Assembly: GCF_902167635.1 (NCBI RefSeq)
Contig: NZ_CABHMS010000002.1
Location: 868,001-932,000 of the forward strand
From: Chitinophaga vietnamensis
GTDB lineage: Bacteria > Bacteroidota > Bacteroidia > Chitinophagales > Chitinophagaceae
Direction: 5' to 3'
Length of the DNA: 64,000 bases
Part shown: positions 53,978-62,355 of the stretch, piece by piece
How the letters are laid out: every line of letters begins with the position of its first letter
Position numbering within the stretch: the stretch's first letter is position 1
The notes under the pieces: model-generated
Told to the model about the DNA's origin: nothing
The model's database searches: none
What the model saw: only the letters and a program-made list of their open reading frames with translations
Position numbers and translations under genes: made by a program

Positions 53978-54079
53978 TTTACGGATTTTTTGATTTACGG
54001 ATTTTTTGATTTGAGGGATACCTCAGTTCTCCCTAAATCAAGAAATTCGTAAATCAAAAAATCCGTAAATCAAGAAATC
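53969..54079. repeat. Long imperfect inverted repeat
   Basis: Arms of about 49 bp built from tandem ATTTACGGATTTTTTG units, separated by about 11 bp. The arms differ at a few positions. It covers the stop codon of the membrane protein gene and fills the gap before the next gene. As RNA it would form a long hairpin. Confidence 0.75.
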
Positions 54080-54104
54080 CGTAAATTTTCTTAGCTTGGA
54101 ATGA

Positions 54105-54836
54105 ATGTTTAGAATGGTTTATCTGCGAAAGTTAGTCACACTGCTGTTGTTATGCCTGTTATGCCAGGCCCTTGGCGCCCAGGTGCGCATCAGCGGTACG
54201 GTGTATGAGCGCACGGCCCGTATGGGCTTGTCGGGCGTGAGCGTGCGATCCGCTTCCGGAGCAGGCGCCGTCACCGACTCTATGGGACGCTATTCCATCA
54301 ATCTGTCGAAAGAAGATACCATCTGGTTTTCTTACCAGGGGAAGCCCACCAACAAATTTGCCGTATCCGAGATCAATATACACCGCCCGCTGGATATCAA
54401 GATGCAGGTAGATGTACAAGTGCTGCGCACAGTGGAAGTGTCGTCCAGGAAGCTGAAAGACTACTACCGCGACTCCATCGAGAACCGGGAAGAATACCGC
54501 CGGGTATTCGATTATCAGCGTGAATATTTTTCCAATAGCGGGGGAGTGGCAGGCCTCAACCTCGATCTGCTCTTCGGCATCAAGAAAGCCAAGCGCATGG
54601 AGGCTTTCCGCCGCCTGCTGGAACAGGATGAACGCGACAAATATGTTGATAAGCGCTTCAACCGCGCTCTGGTGGCCCGTATCACCGGCCTCGTGCCTCC
54701 GGACCTCGACGTATTCATGGTACGCTATCGCCCTAGTTACGAGATGTTGTTATACTTCGCAAACGATTACCAGTTCTATGAGTACATCCGCGATAGCGGC
54801 GAATATTTTAAGGCGAACCGCCGCAGGGGCAAATAA
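54105..54836 (+). CDS. Exported protein with carboxypeptidase-regulatory-like domain
   Basis: A 243-residue protein. The signal peptide ends LGAQ. Residues about 27-105 are a CarboxypepD_reg-like beta-sandwich (ISGTVYERTARMGLSGVSVR, then DSMGRYSINLSKED and WFSYQGKPTNKF). The C-terminal half is helical and charged (YYRDSIENREEYRRVFDYQREYF, KKAKRMEAFRRLLEQDERDKYVDKRFN). Such proteins are common in Bacteroidota envelopes and lack a known reaction. It lies after the inverted repeat and is transcribed in the same direction as the sigma-membrane protein unit; whether it belongs to that operon is unclear. Confidence 0.8.
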   Translation: MFRMVYLRKLVTLLLLCLLCQALGAQVRISGTVYERTARMGLSGVSVRSASGAGAVTDSMGRYSINLSKEDTIWFSYQGKPTNKFAVSEINIHRPLDIKMQVDVQVLRTVEVSSRKLKDYYRDSIENREEYRRVFDYQREYFSNSGGVAGLNLDLLFGIKKAKRMEAFRRLLEQDERDKYVDKRFNRALVARITGLVPPDLDVFMVRYRPSYEMLLYFANDYQFYEYIRDSGEYFKANRRRGK

Positions 54837-54970
54837 GATTTTTTAGGTGGAAGCCATTTATTAGTCCTAACTTTAACATAGATAATCCCGATAGCACATA
54901 CCCCCAAAAACAATGCATCGTAGTAGCCGACCCCGAATGGCTTGATATTCCCTCATTAAATACCTGATGT

Positions 54971-55906
54971 ATGAAAGTCGTCATTATCCTCCTCATCCTC
55001 GGTCTGATCGTCATTTTTATTATCTGGCTTTTTTCTGCCGGACCTGTGGTAGCTGGCGCCTGTGGCCTGGTACGGCGTACCATCAGAAAAGACTATTGCA
55101 GCGGCAGCTGCGTACCTGGCGCTTTTTGTATTGTTACTGCCACGCGTTCCTGGGCTATCTTCGGTACGCAGGCAGCAGCCTGTAAATGTGCGTTTATCAT
55201 CATGCCTGATGGCAGCCTGTATGAAGGCGGCGGCCTGCCGCCAGGATCGGGTATTGAAGAAGGCGCCATCCCTCATGGCGCCGATGTTATCTATATTGAT
55301 TCGGGCCATTGCCTCGAGCTATGCCTCAGCATTAAAGTGGCTACCGACGCGCAAGGCAATCCTGTGATCGACGACAATCGCGTGAAGCGCGTGATAGATG
55401 GTATCAACAAGATCTGGGGCTGTGGCGGCACGGGCCAGTGTTGCCTGCGCTTTACCATCTCGGAGATCAAACATATCCAGATGAAAAATTTCATTGACCC
55501 ATACGCTAACAATAAAGCCGATCTGGAAGATACGCTCAAGCTGTCGCGAAGCCAGACCTGCTACAATCTTTACTTCGTGGACAATATGCTCGCCGGTACG
55601 CCCGGCATCACGCAGTTCGGTTCCAACAACGATGGCTCACTAGTACGCACCAACGGTTATCCGAATGATGATACACTGATCACCATCGGAGCACATGAAC
55701 TGGGCCATGCACTGGGCCTCGCAAGAGATACCAATGGCACTGACGATGTGGGCGTAGTGCACCACAGCAACCATCCTAAAAATCTGATGGGGCCTGTTGC
55801 CAACCTGCAAGTGGAACTGAACAGGATGCAGTGCCAGAAAGCGCGCACAAGCCAGCTGCTGAATGATACCAATACACCTTGTACCGAACAGGCACAGGAA
55901 AAATGA
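54971..55906 (+). CDS. Membrane-anchored Cys-rich zinc metalloprotease-like protein
   Basis: A 311-residue protein with an N-terminal membrane anchor (VVIILLILGLIVIFIIWLF). The ectodomain has about 14 Cys (YCSGSC, ACKC, HCLELC, GQCC and others) and a metzincin-like active-site helix HELGHALGLARD (His242, Glu243, His246) with NLMGP as a possible Met-turn. In metzincins the third zinc ligand is normally in the HExxHxxGxxH/D position; here that position holds Arg followed by Asp, and HHSNHP downstream may supply it. Function unknown. It starts 134 bp after the upstream gene. Confident as a gene; the activity is uncertain. Confidence 0.8.
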   Translation: MKVVIILLILGLIVIFIIWLFSAGPVVAGACGLVRRTIRKDYCSGSCVPGAFCIVTATRSWAIFGTQAAACKCAFIIMPDGSLYEGGGLPPGSGIEEGAIPHGADVIYIDSGHCLELCLSIKVATDAQGNPVIDDNRVKRVIDGINKIWGCGGTGQCCLRFTISEIKHIQMKNFIDPYANNKADLEDTLKLSRSQTCYNLYFVDNMLAGTPGITQFGSNNDGSLVRTNGYPNDDTLITIGAHELGHALGLARDTNGTDDVGVVHHSNHPKNLMGPVANLQVELNRMQCQKARTSQLLNDTNTPCTEQAQEK

Positions 55907-55937
55907 ACCGGCTTAGATGTTGGTAGATCACTTTGGG

Positions 55938-55990
55938 CGGAGCTGATCGCATTAAGCCGCTGCAATCAGCTCCGTAGGAGCTAAAGCCCG
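55938..55990. repeat. REP-like palindromic element
   Basis: Stem CGGAGCTGAT / ATCAGCTCCG (55938-55947 and 55965-55974) with a competing hairpin GCTCCGTAGGAGC at 55969-55981, followed by AAAGCCCGGGTA. Shares AATCAGC-CCGTAGG-GC and GCCCGG-TA with 51585-51615, so both belong to one dispersed family. Confidence 0.65.
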
Positions 55991-56031
55991 GGTATTGTCA
56001 CCCGTTTTTCCTGTTTTGTTGTAGTTCAGGT

Positions 56032-57576
56032 ATGACCACGCAAATATTAAAACTCATCACCCTCGCGATACTGGCCGCTGCCTGCAGCAAGGGAGGACAG
56101 CCAACGCCAGATAACAATAGCAAGAAAGCGCATACCTACTATGTATCGCCACAAGGAAATGATAATAACAGCGGCGCGCCGGAGCTGCCGCTAAAAACCA
56201 TGAAAGCCGCATTGAACAAGGCGATGGCAGGAGATACCGTGGTAGCCCGCGGTGGTATTTATTATGAGCAGCTGGTGTTTCCGCACTCCGGTACCTCCGA
56301 TGCGTGGATCACGGTAAAGGCCTATCCGGGCGAAAAGCCCGTGATAGATGGCAGTTATATCACGGTGGATGGCTGGAAATCCCTCGTCGCCATCAGCAAT
56401 ACCCGCTATCTTTCTCTCGAAGGTTTTGATATCTGCAATCTCATCTCCAATGCTTTCAATACCGATCCGGAAGGCATCGCCATCAACGGGGATTCTCATC
56501 ATATCAACATCAAAAATTGCAATATTTACAATATCAAGAACGGAGCTACCTTGCAGAACTGGCGCAGTGCGCACGCCATACTGGTGATCGGCAATGGCAG
56601 CAGCGCTATCACTAACCTGCTCATCACCGGCTGTACGGTACACGACACCTGGACCGGTACGAGTGAAAACATCACTATCGGCGGCAATGTAGACGGATTC
56701 ACGATCAGCCATAACAAAATATATCACACAGAAAATATCGGTATCATCATCGCGGATGGCGGCGGCCTTAACAAAGGCGGCGCGCCTGCTACCAACTTCG
56801 CGCGTAATGGCGTAGTGAGCGATAATGAGCTGTATAATGTGTCCATGAGCAATAGCGTGGATGTATGGGGCGCCAACAACTACGGGGCCATCGCTATCTA
56901 TGTTTGCGGCGGTACTAATACGGTGGTGGAACGTAATATTGTACATGATTGCGACCGGGGCATCGGCATGGTCAGTGAAAATGATCTCTTCCCCACGAAA
57001 ACAACGATCGTACGTAACAATTTTGTATACAACTGCTGGCGCACTGGCATCTATATGGGCGGTTACCTGAACTTCACGTCTGGCGGCACTTACGACTGCC
57101 AGGTGGTGAACAATACCCTTTTTCAGAATGATAAGGCAAGCGGCGCTTTCGGGGAGATAGAAGGAGAGATACGGCTTACTGAAAATTGCTTTAATAACGT
57201 TATCCGGAATAATATCGTATATGCGCGACCGGTAGATATCTTCATCCATAAATATACCAATACCGGTTCTGGTAATGTGATCGATAACAACCTGTATTTC
57301 ACTACCGGCACACCGCAATGGTTGTGGAACAGCACTAATGGCGCTCCCATCGCAAGTTTTGATAGCTGGAAAACTACCAGCGGCGCGGATGCGGCATCTA
57401 CCTACGGTGCAGATCCGCTGCTGGTAAGCACTTCACAGCCCGATCTGCACATTCAGCCATCCTCGCCTGCAAAGAACAGTGGCCTGGTGATCAGCGATGC
57501 CGTGAATGGCACAACGGATATCGACGGGAATCCGAGGGTGCAATCCGGAAAGATCAGCGAGGGCGCGCAACAATAA
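56032..57576 (+). CDS. Lipoprotein with right-handed beta-helix (polysaccharide lyase-like)
   Basis: A 514-residue lipoprotein; lipobox LAAAC followed by SKGGQPTPDNN. The body opens with a family-typical YYVSPQGNDNNSGAPELPLKTMKAAL, then a parallel beta-helix with rungs such as YLSLEGFDICNLI, HHINIKNCNIYNI, GFTISHNKIYHTENIGIII and TIVRNNFVYNCWRTGIYMGG. It ends AKNSGLVISDAVNGTTDIDGNPRV, a common end of pectate-lyase-like and chondroitinase B-like folds. It probably degrades or binds an acidic polysaccharide at the cell surface; the active-site Lys/Arg cannot be assigned. It is transcribed alone, downstream of a REP-like element. Confidence 0.88.
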   Translation: MTTQILKLITLAILAAACSKGGQPTPDNNSKKAHTYYVSPQGNDNNSGAPELPLKTMKAALNKAMAGDTVVARGGIYYEQLVFPHSGTSDAWITVKAYPGEKPVIDGSYITVDGWKSLVAISNTRYLSLEGFDICNLISNAFNTDPEGIAINGDSHHINIKNCNIYNIKNGATLQNWRSAHAILVIGNGSSAITNLLITGCTVHDTWTGTSENITIGGNVDGFTISHNKIYHTENIGIIIADGGGLNKGGAPATNFARNGVVSDNELYNVSMSNSVDVWGANNYGAIAIYVCGGTNTVVERNIVHDCDRGIGMVSENDLFPTKTTIVRNNFVYNCWRTGIYMGGYLNFTSGGTYDCQVVNNTLFQNDKASGAFGEIEGEIRLTENCFNNVIRNNIVYARPVDIFIHKYTNTGSGNVIDNNLYFTTGTPQWLWNSTNGAPIASFDSWKTTSGADAASTYGADPLLVSTSQPDLHIQPSSPAKNSGLVISDAVNGTTDIDGNPRVQSGKISEGAQQ

Positions 57577-57597
57577 GCCAGGTAGATGATGTACTAA

Positions 57598-58224
57598 CTA
57601 GCTGCGCATCACGCTGTCGTATATCTCTTCAAACCCTTGTCCTTTGTGGCTTTGCCAGCTGCCGGTAAATTTTGTTTCCACGCCTTTGAGCAGCTGGAGG
57701 GCGAGTTGTTTATCGTCCTCGCTGAGGTCGTGCATCATCATTTCTGCGAGCTGGCTGATGCGCTTGCGGCATTGTGTCATCACTTTTTCTCCCTTCCCGG
57801 TTACTTTCAGGCGCTTGGATCGCTTGTCATCCGGATCATCGTATTCCTTGAGGTAGCCCTGCTTCCTGAGGCGGTTGAGTTTATCGGCGCCGGTAGACAG
57901 CTCTTGCAGGGCGGCATAGATCGCTTCTGTTTTGCGGGGCTCATGTAGCAACATGATCGCATTGAGCAGGGCGTATTCGTCAATATTGGCGATGCCAGTG
58001 CCTTCCAGGGCGGCGGCAGCGTAGATGGTGTGTAGTTTAAAAATGCGGCCGATGGTCCGCATGAGCATGCCCGCACTGGTATTGGGCTGGTATTTGCCGG
58101 GCTTTGCGGCCGGCGGCTGTTGTTGCTGTGCGAGGTAGTGACGGCAGAAATCTTCAAGACTGGCTTCCGGGTGCTGCGTATCAAATGCGCCCCAGGCGGT
58201 GATCAGTGTAACAGCTTTGTTCAT
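57598..58224 (-). CDS. MarR-family transcriptional regulator
   Basis: A 208-residue winged-helix regulator. The first 55 residues (HPEASLEDFCRHYLAQQQQPP) are a family-variable extension. The MarR core follows, with dimerisation helices and the wing (ADKLNRLRKQGYLKEYDDPDDKRSKRLKVTGKGEKV) at about residues 115-150. It probably represses the divergent membrane protein gene and itself through the inverted TCCGAAGTA sites between them. The ligand is unknown. The start is the ATG at the edge of the operator region. Confidence 0.92.
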   Translation of the reverse strand: MNKAVTLITAWGAFDTQHPEASLEDFCRHYLAQQQQPPAAKPGKYQPNTSAGMLMRTIGRIFKLHTIYAAAALEGTGIANIDEYALLNAIMLLHEPRKTEAIYAALQELSTGADKLNRLRKQGYLKEYDDPDDKRSKRLKVTGKGEKVMTQCRKRISQLAEMMMHDLSEDDKQLALQLLKGVETKFTGSWQSHKGQGFEEIYDSVMRS

Positions 58225-58237
58225 ATAGTTATTGCGT

Positions 58238-58320
58238 TTCCGAAGTAAATTTACAAAAAGTACTTCGGAAATTTGGATATTACTACTGAATCGTTATATC
58301 TTTGTGTAGATTACTTCGGA
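58238..58320. promoter_or_regulatory. MarR operator and divergent promoter
   Basis: Inverted repeat TTCCGAAGTA / TACTTCGGAA at 58238-58247 and 58261-58270, with a third half-site TTACTTCGGA at 58311-58320. On the plus strand, TTTG (58272-58275), 21 bases, then TATCTTTG (58297-58304) match the Bacteroidota promoter. The sites flank it, so a bound dimer would block RNA polymerase. Confidence 0.7.
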
Positions 58321-58368
58321 TCTGTTATACCTTCCTGTTACATCTGTTCACTTAAAAACTGAAATCAG

Positions 58369-58842
58369 ATGTCTACACAAACCCTTTTTCAAAGCCTGTT
58401 GCTGTTGCATATTATCGGGCTATTACTGTTTGCCGGCACCACTGTGGTGGATGCGGTTATCTTCCGTCAATTCTGGAAACAATATGACCGGGGCAGAGCC
58501 GGCGCCGGTATTGTATTACAGGCGATGTCGCCATTTATGTTGCTGATGCGTGCAGGCATTGGCCTGATCATTCTCACGGGCGTAGGCATGATGGCGATGA
58601 CCCATGGCGTATTTGGCGAGCAGCTATGGTTCCGTATCAAGTTCGGGCTGGTGTTGTTATTGATCATCAACGCACTGGCTTTCGGCGGCAGACAGCGCAA
58701 CCGCTTGCAGAAAGCCATGGCAGCAGGGGATAGCAATACCAACGATATGGTACTATTGAAAGGCAGGCTCAATACATTTCATATCGTGCAGCTGGCATTG
58801 CTTTTTGTCGTGATATTACTAAGTGTTTTCAAATTTTCCTGA
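58369..58842 (+). CDS. Small four-TM membrane protein, DUF2269/CopD-like
   Basis: A 157-residue protein with four predicted membrane helices (LLLLHIIGLLLFAGTTVV; LLMRAGIGLIILTGVGMMAM; IKFGLVLLLIINALAF; HIVQLALLFVVILLSVF). Conserved His in LLLHIIG and HIVQ recall heme- or copper-related DUF2269/CopD-like proteins. It lies opposite the MarR gene and downstream of a promoter flanked by the MarR-type half-sites, so it is the likely target of that regulator, perhaps in stress or efflux. No precise function can be given. Confidence 0.75.
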   Translation: MSTQTLFQSLLLLHIIGLLLFAGTTVVDAVIFRQFWKQYDRGRAGAGIVLQAMSPFMLLMRAGIGLIILTGVGMMAMTHGVFGEQLWFRIKFGLVLLLIINALAFGGRQRNRLQKAMAAGDSNTNDMVLLKGRLNTFHIVQLALLFVVILLSVFKFS

Positions 58843-58846
58843 TGCC

Positions 58847-59467
58847 TTACTTCATCAACTCCTGAAACGCATCTGCAAACTGTCCTACCTGGTAGCCATC
58901 TACCAGTGCATGATGCACATGTATGGATACCGGCATTACGCGCCGTCCATCTTTCTGGCTCATCTTGCCAAATGCGATCTTCGGGCAGCTGTCCGGGAAG
59001 GAGAAGCAACGCGCATGGGATACCGACGTGAAATTGAGCCAGGGCATGGCGCTGTAGTGGATCACATTTTCGCCGCTGGTGGCGGGCACAAGGCCGGTGC
59101 TTTGCTGCACCTGCTCAATCTCTTTACTGCTGTGTTCCACAAAGGTTGGCAGGTGGGCATGATAATTCATGTAGGCAAATCCGAAAGTGCCATCGGGCCG
59201 GTTGATGGTAGGCGAAGCATGTACTTCATCGTATAGCCACACCTGCCCCTCGTTGATGCGATAGCGGAACGCGGGGATGCTGTTAGCCGCCACCAGCGAG
59301 GCATGCAGGTAGTACAGGAAAAACGAAACGTCTTGCGCCTTCGCCCGTTCATAAGCGCCGGTACAATCTATCTCTATACAAACGCCAAAAAATGGTTCTT
59401 CAAACTGGCGGAAGAAATGGAAATGATCTTTTCTTGCCCAGGTATCTATATTCAGCAATTGTTTCAT
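58847..59467 (-). CDS. CatA-like (chloramphenicol acetyltransferase-family) protein
   Basis: A 206-residue acyltransferase of the CAT family. The catalytic motif HHALVDG lies at residues 185-191 (catalytic His186 in HHxxxDG). FFLYYLHASLVAANSIPAFRYRI and TFGFAYMNYHA fit the CAT trimer fold, and the start TWARKDHFHFFRQFEEP is typical. True chloramphenicol resistance would need testing, because many CatA-like proteins of Bacteroidota do not confer it. The ATG overlaps the stop of the HAD gene by 4 bp, so the two are one operon. Confidence 0.9.
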   Translation of the reverse strand: MKQLLNIDTWARKDHFHFFRQFEEPFFGVCIEIDCTGAYERAKAQDVSFFLYYLHASLVAANSIPAFRYRINEGQVWLYDEVHASPTINRPDGTFGFAYMNYHAHLPTFVEHSSKEIEQVQQSTGLVPATSGENVIHYSAMPWLNFTSVSHARCFSFPDSCPKIAFGKMSQKDGRRVMPVSIHVHHALVDGYQVGQFADAFQELMK

Positions 59468-60162
59468 GATATCAGGTGTGGAAGGATGTCGGCAATGGCG
59501 TCCACTTTGAAGAATTTCGGATCTTCTACATTGTGGGTCACCTCTTCGTGTATCCAGGTGATATGATAGGGGATATGTATCGCATAAGCGCCGAGGGCCA
59601 GCACGGGCAGCACGTCAGATTTAAGGGAATTACCCAGCATCAGGAATTCTTCCGGCTTGCAATCGAGGTGGCGCAGCAGTTTCCGGTAGTCTTTTTCTTT
59701 TTTGTCGCTCATGATTTCGATGTGATGGAAATAATGAGAGAGGCCGGATTTGGTCAGTTTCCGTTCCTGATCCAGCAGATCGCCCTTGGTAGCTACTACC
59801 AGCTTGTATTTGCCATGCAGCGCCTGTAACACGGTTTCTACATGGTCCAGCAGCTCGATGGGTTTGTTGAGCATCTCCTGGCCGTATTCGATCACCTTTT
59901 GTATCAGCAGGGGATTGGCCGTATTTTCCGATACCCGCAGGATGGTTTCTATCATGCACAGCATCAAGCCCTTAATGCCGTAGCCATACAGCGGAAGGTT
60001 TTGCATCTCTGTTTTGAAAAGCTCCTGTGATACGCTGTGGTGCGGGAGATAGTCTTCCAGCAATTGTGCGAATTTGTCTTCTGTTTCGCGGAAATAAGGT
60101 TCATTCACCCACATGGTATCGTCAGCATCAAAAGCGATTACTTTAATATGGTTGATCATCAT
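59464..60162 (-). CDS. HAD-family phosphatase
   Basis: A 232-residue HAD hydrolase. Motif I DADDT (nucleophile Asp12, Asp14) is near the N-terminus; motif II is in YKLVVATKG (Thr), with a Lys in SDKKEKDYRK and motif IV LMLGNSLKSDV. Members dephosphorylate small metabolites. Two adjacent ATG codons (60162, 60159) give nearly the same protein; an upstream longer frame is not protein-like and would extend into the divergent Crp gene. It is transcribed divergently from the Crp/Fnr regulator and coupled to the CatA-like gene. The substrate is unknown. Confidence 0.9.
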   Translation of the reverse strand: MMINHIKVIAFDADDTMWVNEPYFRETEDKFAQLLEDYLPHHSVSQELFKTEMQNLPLYGYGIKGLMLCMIETILRVSENTANPLLIQKVIEYGQEMLNKPIELLDHVETVLQALHGKYKLVVATKGDLLDQERKLTKSGLSHYFHHIEIMSDKKEKDYRKLLRHLDCKPEEFLMLGNSLKSDVLPVLALGAYAIHIPYHITWIHEEVTHNVEDPKFFKVDAIADILPHLIS

Positions 60163-60218
60163 TATTTTTACATTTAAGGAGCTACAAATTACATCCCGTA
60201 TGATTGAAAAGCGGGAAA

Positions 60219-60235
60219 TTTGTCCCGGAGACAAA
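60219..60235. promoter_or_regulatory. Palindrome before the Crp/Fnr gene
   Basis: TTTGTC-CCGGA-GACAAA, a 6-bp perfect inverted repeat with a 5-base spacer, directly before the Crp/Fnr ATG and 57 bp from the divergent HAD gene start. It may be an operator for autoregulation; it differs from classical TGTGA-type sites. Confidence 0.4.
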
Positions 60236-60236
60236 T

Positions 60237-60881
60237 ATGCTTAGAACAAATCTACCTTTATTATCTTTTATGGAGCAGTTCTCCGTTACGGCGGGGGGCA
60301 ATACCATTTACCAGAAAACCTTTACGGCGGGATCGCTGTTTATCCGCCAGGGCAGCCATATACAGCATGCTTATGTCATAATGGATGGCATCAGTAAGTG
60401 TTATATTTCGGAAGATAACGGTAAAGACTATATTTTCGAATTTCTTGGCAAAGGAGAGATCGTTGGCGACCTGGAAGGCCTGCGTGGAACGCCCTGTCTC
60501 TGCAATGTGGAGGCAGTAACAGACCTCAGCGTGTATGTGATCCGTCAGGATGTATTTACCGCTATGGTCAATACCGAACCCGCTTTTAACCGTTTGCTGA
60601 TGGAGAGCCTTGCCATCCGCTTGGGACAGACCTGCGAACGCGCTTCCTATCAACAACTCTATCCCATTGAATACGGTCTGCTCCGCCTTCTGATGCTGGC
60701 CGCCGATCAGCAAATTTCTTTCTCCAAAAAGGACCTTGCAGATTACCTCGGCATCACCGTCCGCAGCTTTAACCGCACCATCCGCCAGCTCCGCGAAAAA
60801 AACGTCATCAGCCTCGCCGGCTTGCGTATTGATATCGGAAAACGCGAGCTGGAAGCGCTGTTGAAGGCGTACGCGGAATAG
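60237..60881 (+). CDS. Crp/Fnr-family transcriptional regulator
   Basis: A 214-residue regulator. Residues about 12-115 form a cNBD-like beta-roll (FTAGSLFIRQGSHIQHAYVIMDGISKCYI; EFLGKGEIVGDLEG). The C-terminal Crp-type winged HTH occupies about 155-205 (FSKKDLADYLGITVRSFNRTIRQLREKNVI). No Fe-S Cys pattern is visible and the cAMP Arg is not evident, so its ligand may be different or absent. The start MLRTNLPLL gives the usual family length; the upstream extension lies in the divergent HAD gene region. The hairpin element starts two bases after its stop. Confidence 0.9.
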   Translation: MLRTNLPLLSFMEQFSVTAGGNTIYQKTFTAGSLFIRQGSHIQHAYVIMDGISKCYISEDNGKDYIFEFLGKGEIVGDLEGLRGTPCLCNVEAVTDLSVYVIRQDVFTAMVNTEPAFNRLLMESLAIRLGQTCERASYQQLYPIEYGLLRLLMLAADQQISFSKKDLADYLGITVRSFNRTIRQLREKNVISLAGLRIDIGKRELEALLKAYAE

Positions 60882-60882
60882 C

Positions 60883-61072
60883 GCGAAGGTTGTCTGGCTC
60901 AGGATTATTTTGATTGAAAGGATTACCATGATTTTTTTTGCAGGATTAATAAGGATTAAAAAAGATTTTCGGGTAGATCTTCGCGAATCCTTTCTTAATC
61001 CTTATTAATCCTGCAAAAAAAAATCATGGTAATCCTTTCAATCAAAATAATCCTGAGCCAGACAACCTTCGC
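60883..61072. repeat. 190-bp hairpin element, copy A
   Basis: Near-perfect inverted arms of 77 and 78 bp (60883-60959, 60995-61072; one base differs in a T8/A9 run) around a 35-bp core. The core is the exact reverse complement of that in copy B at 63627-63818. Begins two bases after the Crp stop codon. No ORF; no transposase. Ends read GCGAAGGTTG... and ...CAACCTTCGC. Confidence 0.92.
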
Positions 61073-61085
61073 TTGTATCTTCTTT

Positions 61086-61093
61086 TATTTTTG
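61086..61093 (+). promoter_or_regulatory. -7 promoter box (TAnnTTTG)
   Basis: TATTTTTG matches the consensus, 14 bp beyond the hairpin element and 44 bp before the DUF2961 gene start. No standard -33 element was seen at the right spacing. Confidence 0.4.
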
Positions 61094-61137
61094 CGTATCA
61101 TTAAGTATTCCTATTTCACGTTATAAAGCAATACTTC

Positions 61138-62295
61138 ATGAGAAAACTAAGTTTGTTCCTATTGCTGTTTGCCTTCACGCAGGTGCGTGCGCAGCAGGCG
61201 GGGAGCTTCAATGGCCTGGATATGAATCTGGGCAATATATTCCGTCTTTCTGATGCGCAAACGCGGTCCATTAGTCCGGAGAATTTTACGGGGGAGAAGG
61301 GCAAGGGCGGGATGGCCCGTCCGGAAGATCAGTCGAAGCCGAACCAGGCCAATGCGGCAGGCGCCGCACGCGAGCTGGGGCAAGGCTGGAAGGTGAATCC
61401 TTTTATCGTGATCAATCCAGGGCAAACGGTGACGCTCGCGGAGATCGACGGCCAGGGCGCTATTCAGCATATGTGGATGACGCCTACCGGCAACTGGCGT
61501 TATTCTATTTTGCGCATCTATTGGGATGATGAAAAAGAACCTTCCGTGGAAAGCCCTGTGGGCGACTTCTTCGGCATGGGATGGGGCGAATATGCCTTGC
61601 TTACATCCTTGCCGGTAGCCGTGAATCCTGGCAGCGCCTTCAACTGCTACTGGCCGATGCCCTTCCGGCGGAAATGCCGCATCACCATGGAGAACCTCGA
61701 TAAAGACGCGATGCGCCTTTACTACCAGGTGGATTATACCCTCACCACTGTGCCGGACGATGCCGCTTATTTTCATGCGCAATTCCGCCGCAGCAATCCC
61801 AACACTACTTCTAACTATGTGATCGTTGATAACATCAAAGGTAAAGGCCAGTACGTAGGCGTATACCTGGCCTGGGGCGTTACAAACAATGGCTGGTGGG
61901 GAGAAGGAGAGATCAAATTTTTCATAGATGGCGATAACCGCTTTCCCACGATCTGTGGCACCGGCACCGAAGATTATTTCTGTGGCTCCTATAATTTCGA
62001 CAGAGAAGGAAAGTATACGCCTTTCTGCACGCCTTATTCCGGGCTGCCGCAAGTGTTGAAGCCCGATGGTACGTACCGGTCGCAACAGCGCTTTGGCTTG
62101 TACCGCTGGCATATCATGGACCCGGTGCGTTTCGGCAAAGATCTGAAAGTAAGCATCCAGGACCTCGGCTGGCGGCACGACGGGCGCTATCTGCCGCAGC
62201 ATTCTGATATCGCCTCGGTGGTATACTGGTATCAATCGGAGCCGCATCAACCTTTTCCGAAGCTGCCTTCAAAAGATATGTTGGAAGTGAACTGA
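61138..62295 (+). CDS. DUF2961 (GH172-like) secreted glycoside hydrolase
   Basis: A 385-residue exported protein. The signal peptide ends QVRAQQ. The double jelly-roll DUF2961 fold is indicated by GQGAIQHMWMTPTGNWRYSILRIYWDDEKEPSVESPVGDFFG, FNCYWPMPFRRKCRITMEN and the GTGTEDYFCGSYNF segment, whose Glu is the likely catalytic acid. GH172 members act on alpha-arabinofuranosides or difructose anhydrides. The natural substrate cannot be deduced. The gene follows the hairpin element and converges with the epimerase gene through a shared terminator. Confidence 0.92.
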   Translation: MRKLSLFLLLFAFTQVRAQQAGSFNGLDMNLGNIFRLSDAQTRSISPENFTGEKGKGGMARPEDQSKPNQANAAGAARELGQGWKVNPFIVINPGQTVTLAEIDGQGAIQHMWMTPTGNWRYSILRIYWDDEKEPSVESPVGDFFGMGWGEYALLTSLPVAVNPGSAFNCYWPMPFRRKCRITMENLDKDAMRLYYQVDYTLTTVPDDAAYFHAQFRRSNPNTTSNYVIVDNIKGKGQYVGVYLAWGVTNNGWWGEGEIKFFIDGDNRFPTICGTGTEDYFCGSYNFDREGKYTPFCTPYSGLPQVLKPDGTYRSQQRFGLYRWHIMDPVRFGKDLKVSIQDLGWRHDGRYLPQHSDIASVVYWYQSEPHQPFPKLPSKDMLEVN

Positions 62296-62297
62296 TA

Positions 62298-62330
62298 AAA
62301 AAATCCCCTCGCAGCAGCGGGGGATTTTTT
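62298..62330. terminator. Bidirectional terminator
   Basis: AAATCCCC / GGGGATTT stem around TCGCAGCAGCG, with A- and T-runs on both sides. It serves both the DUF2961 gene and the convergent epimerase gene. Confidence 0.85.
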
Positions 62331-62355
62331 ATAATGGGATAGTGAAGTAGTTATA

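Noticed and set aside
60883-61072. Insertion sequence
   Set aside because: Long inverted repeats but only 190 bp, no transposase frame and no clear target-site duplication; called a hairpin element instead.
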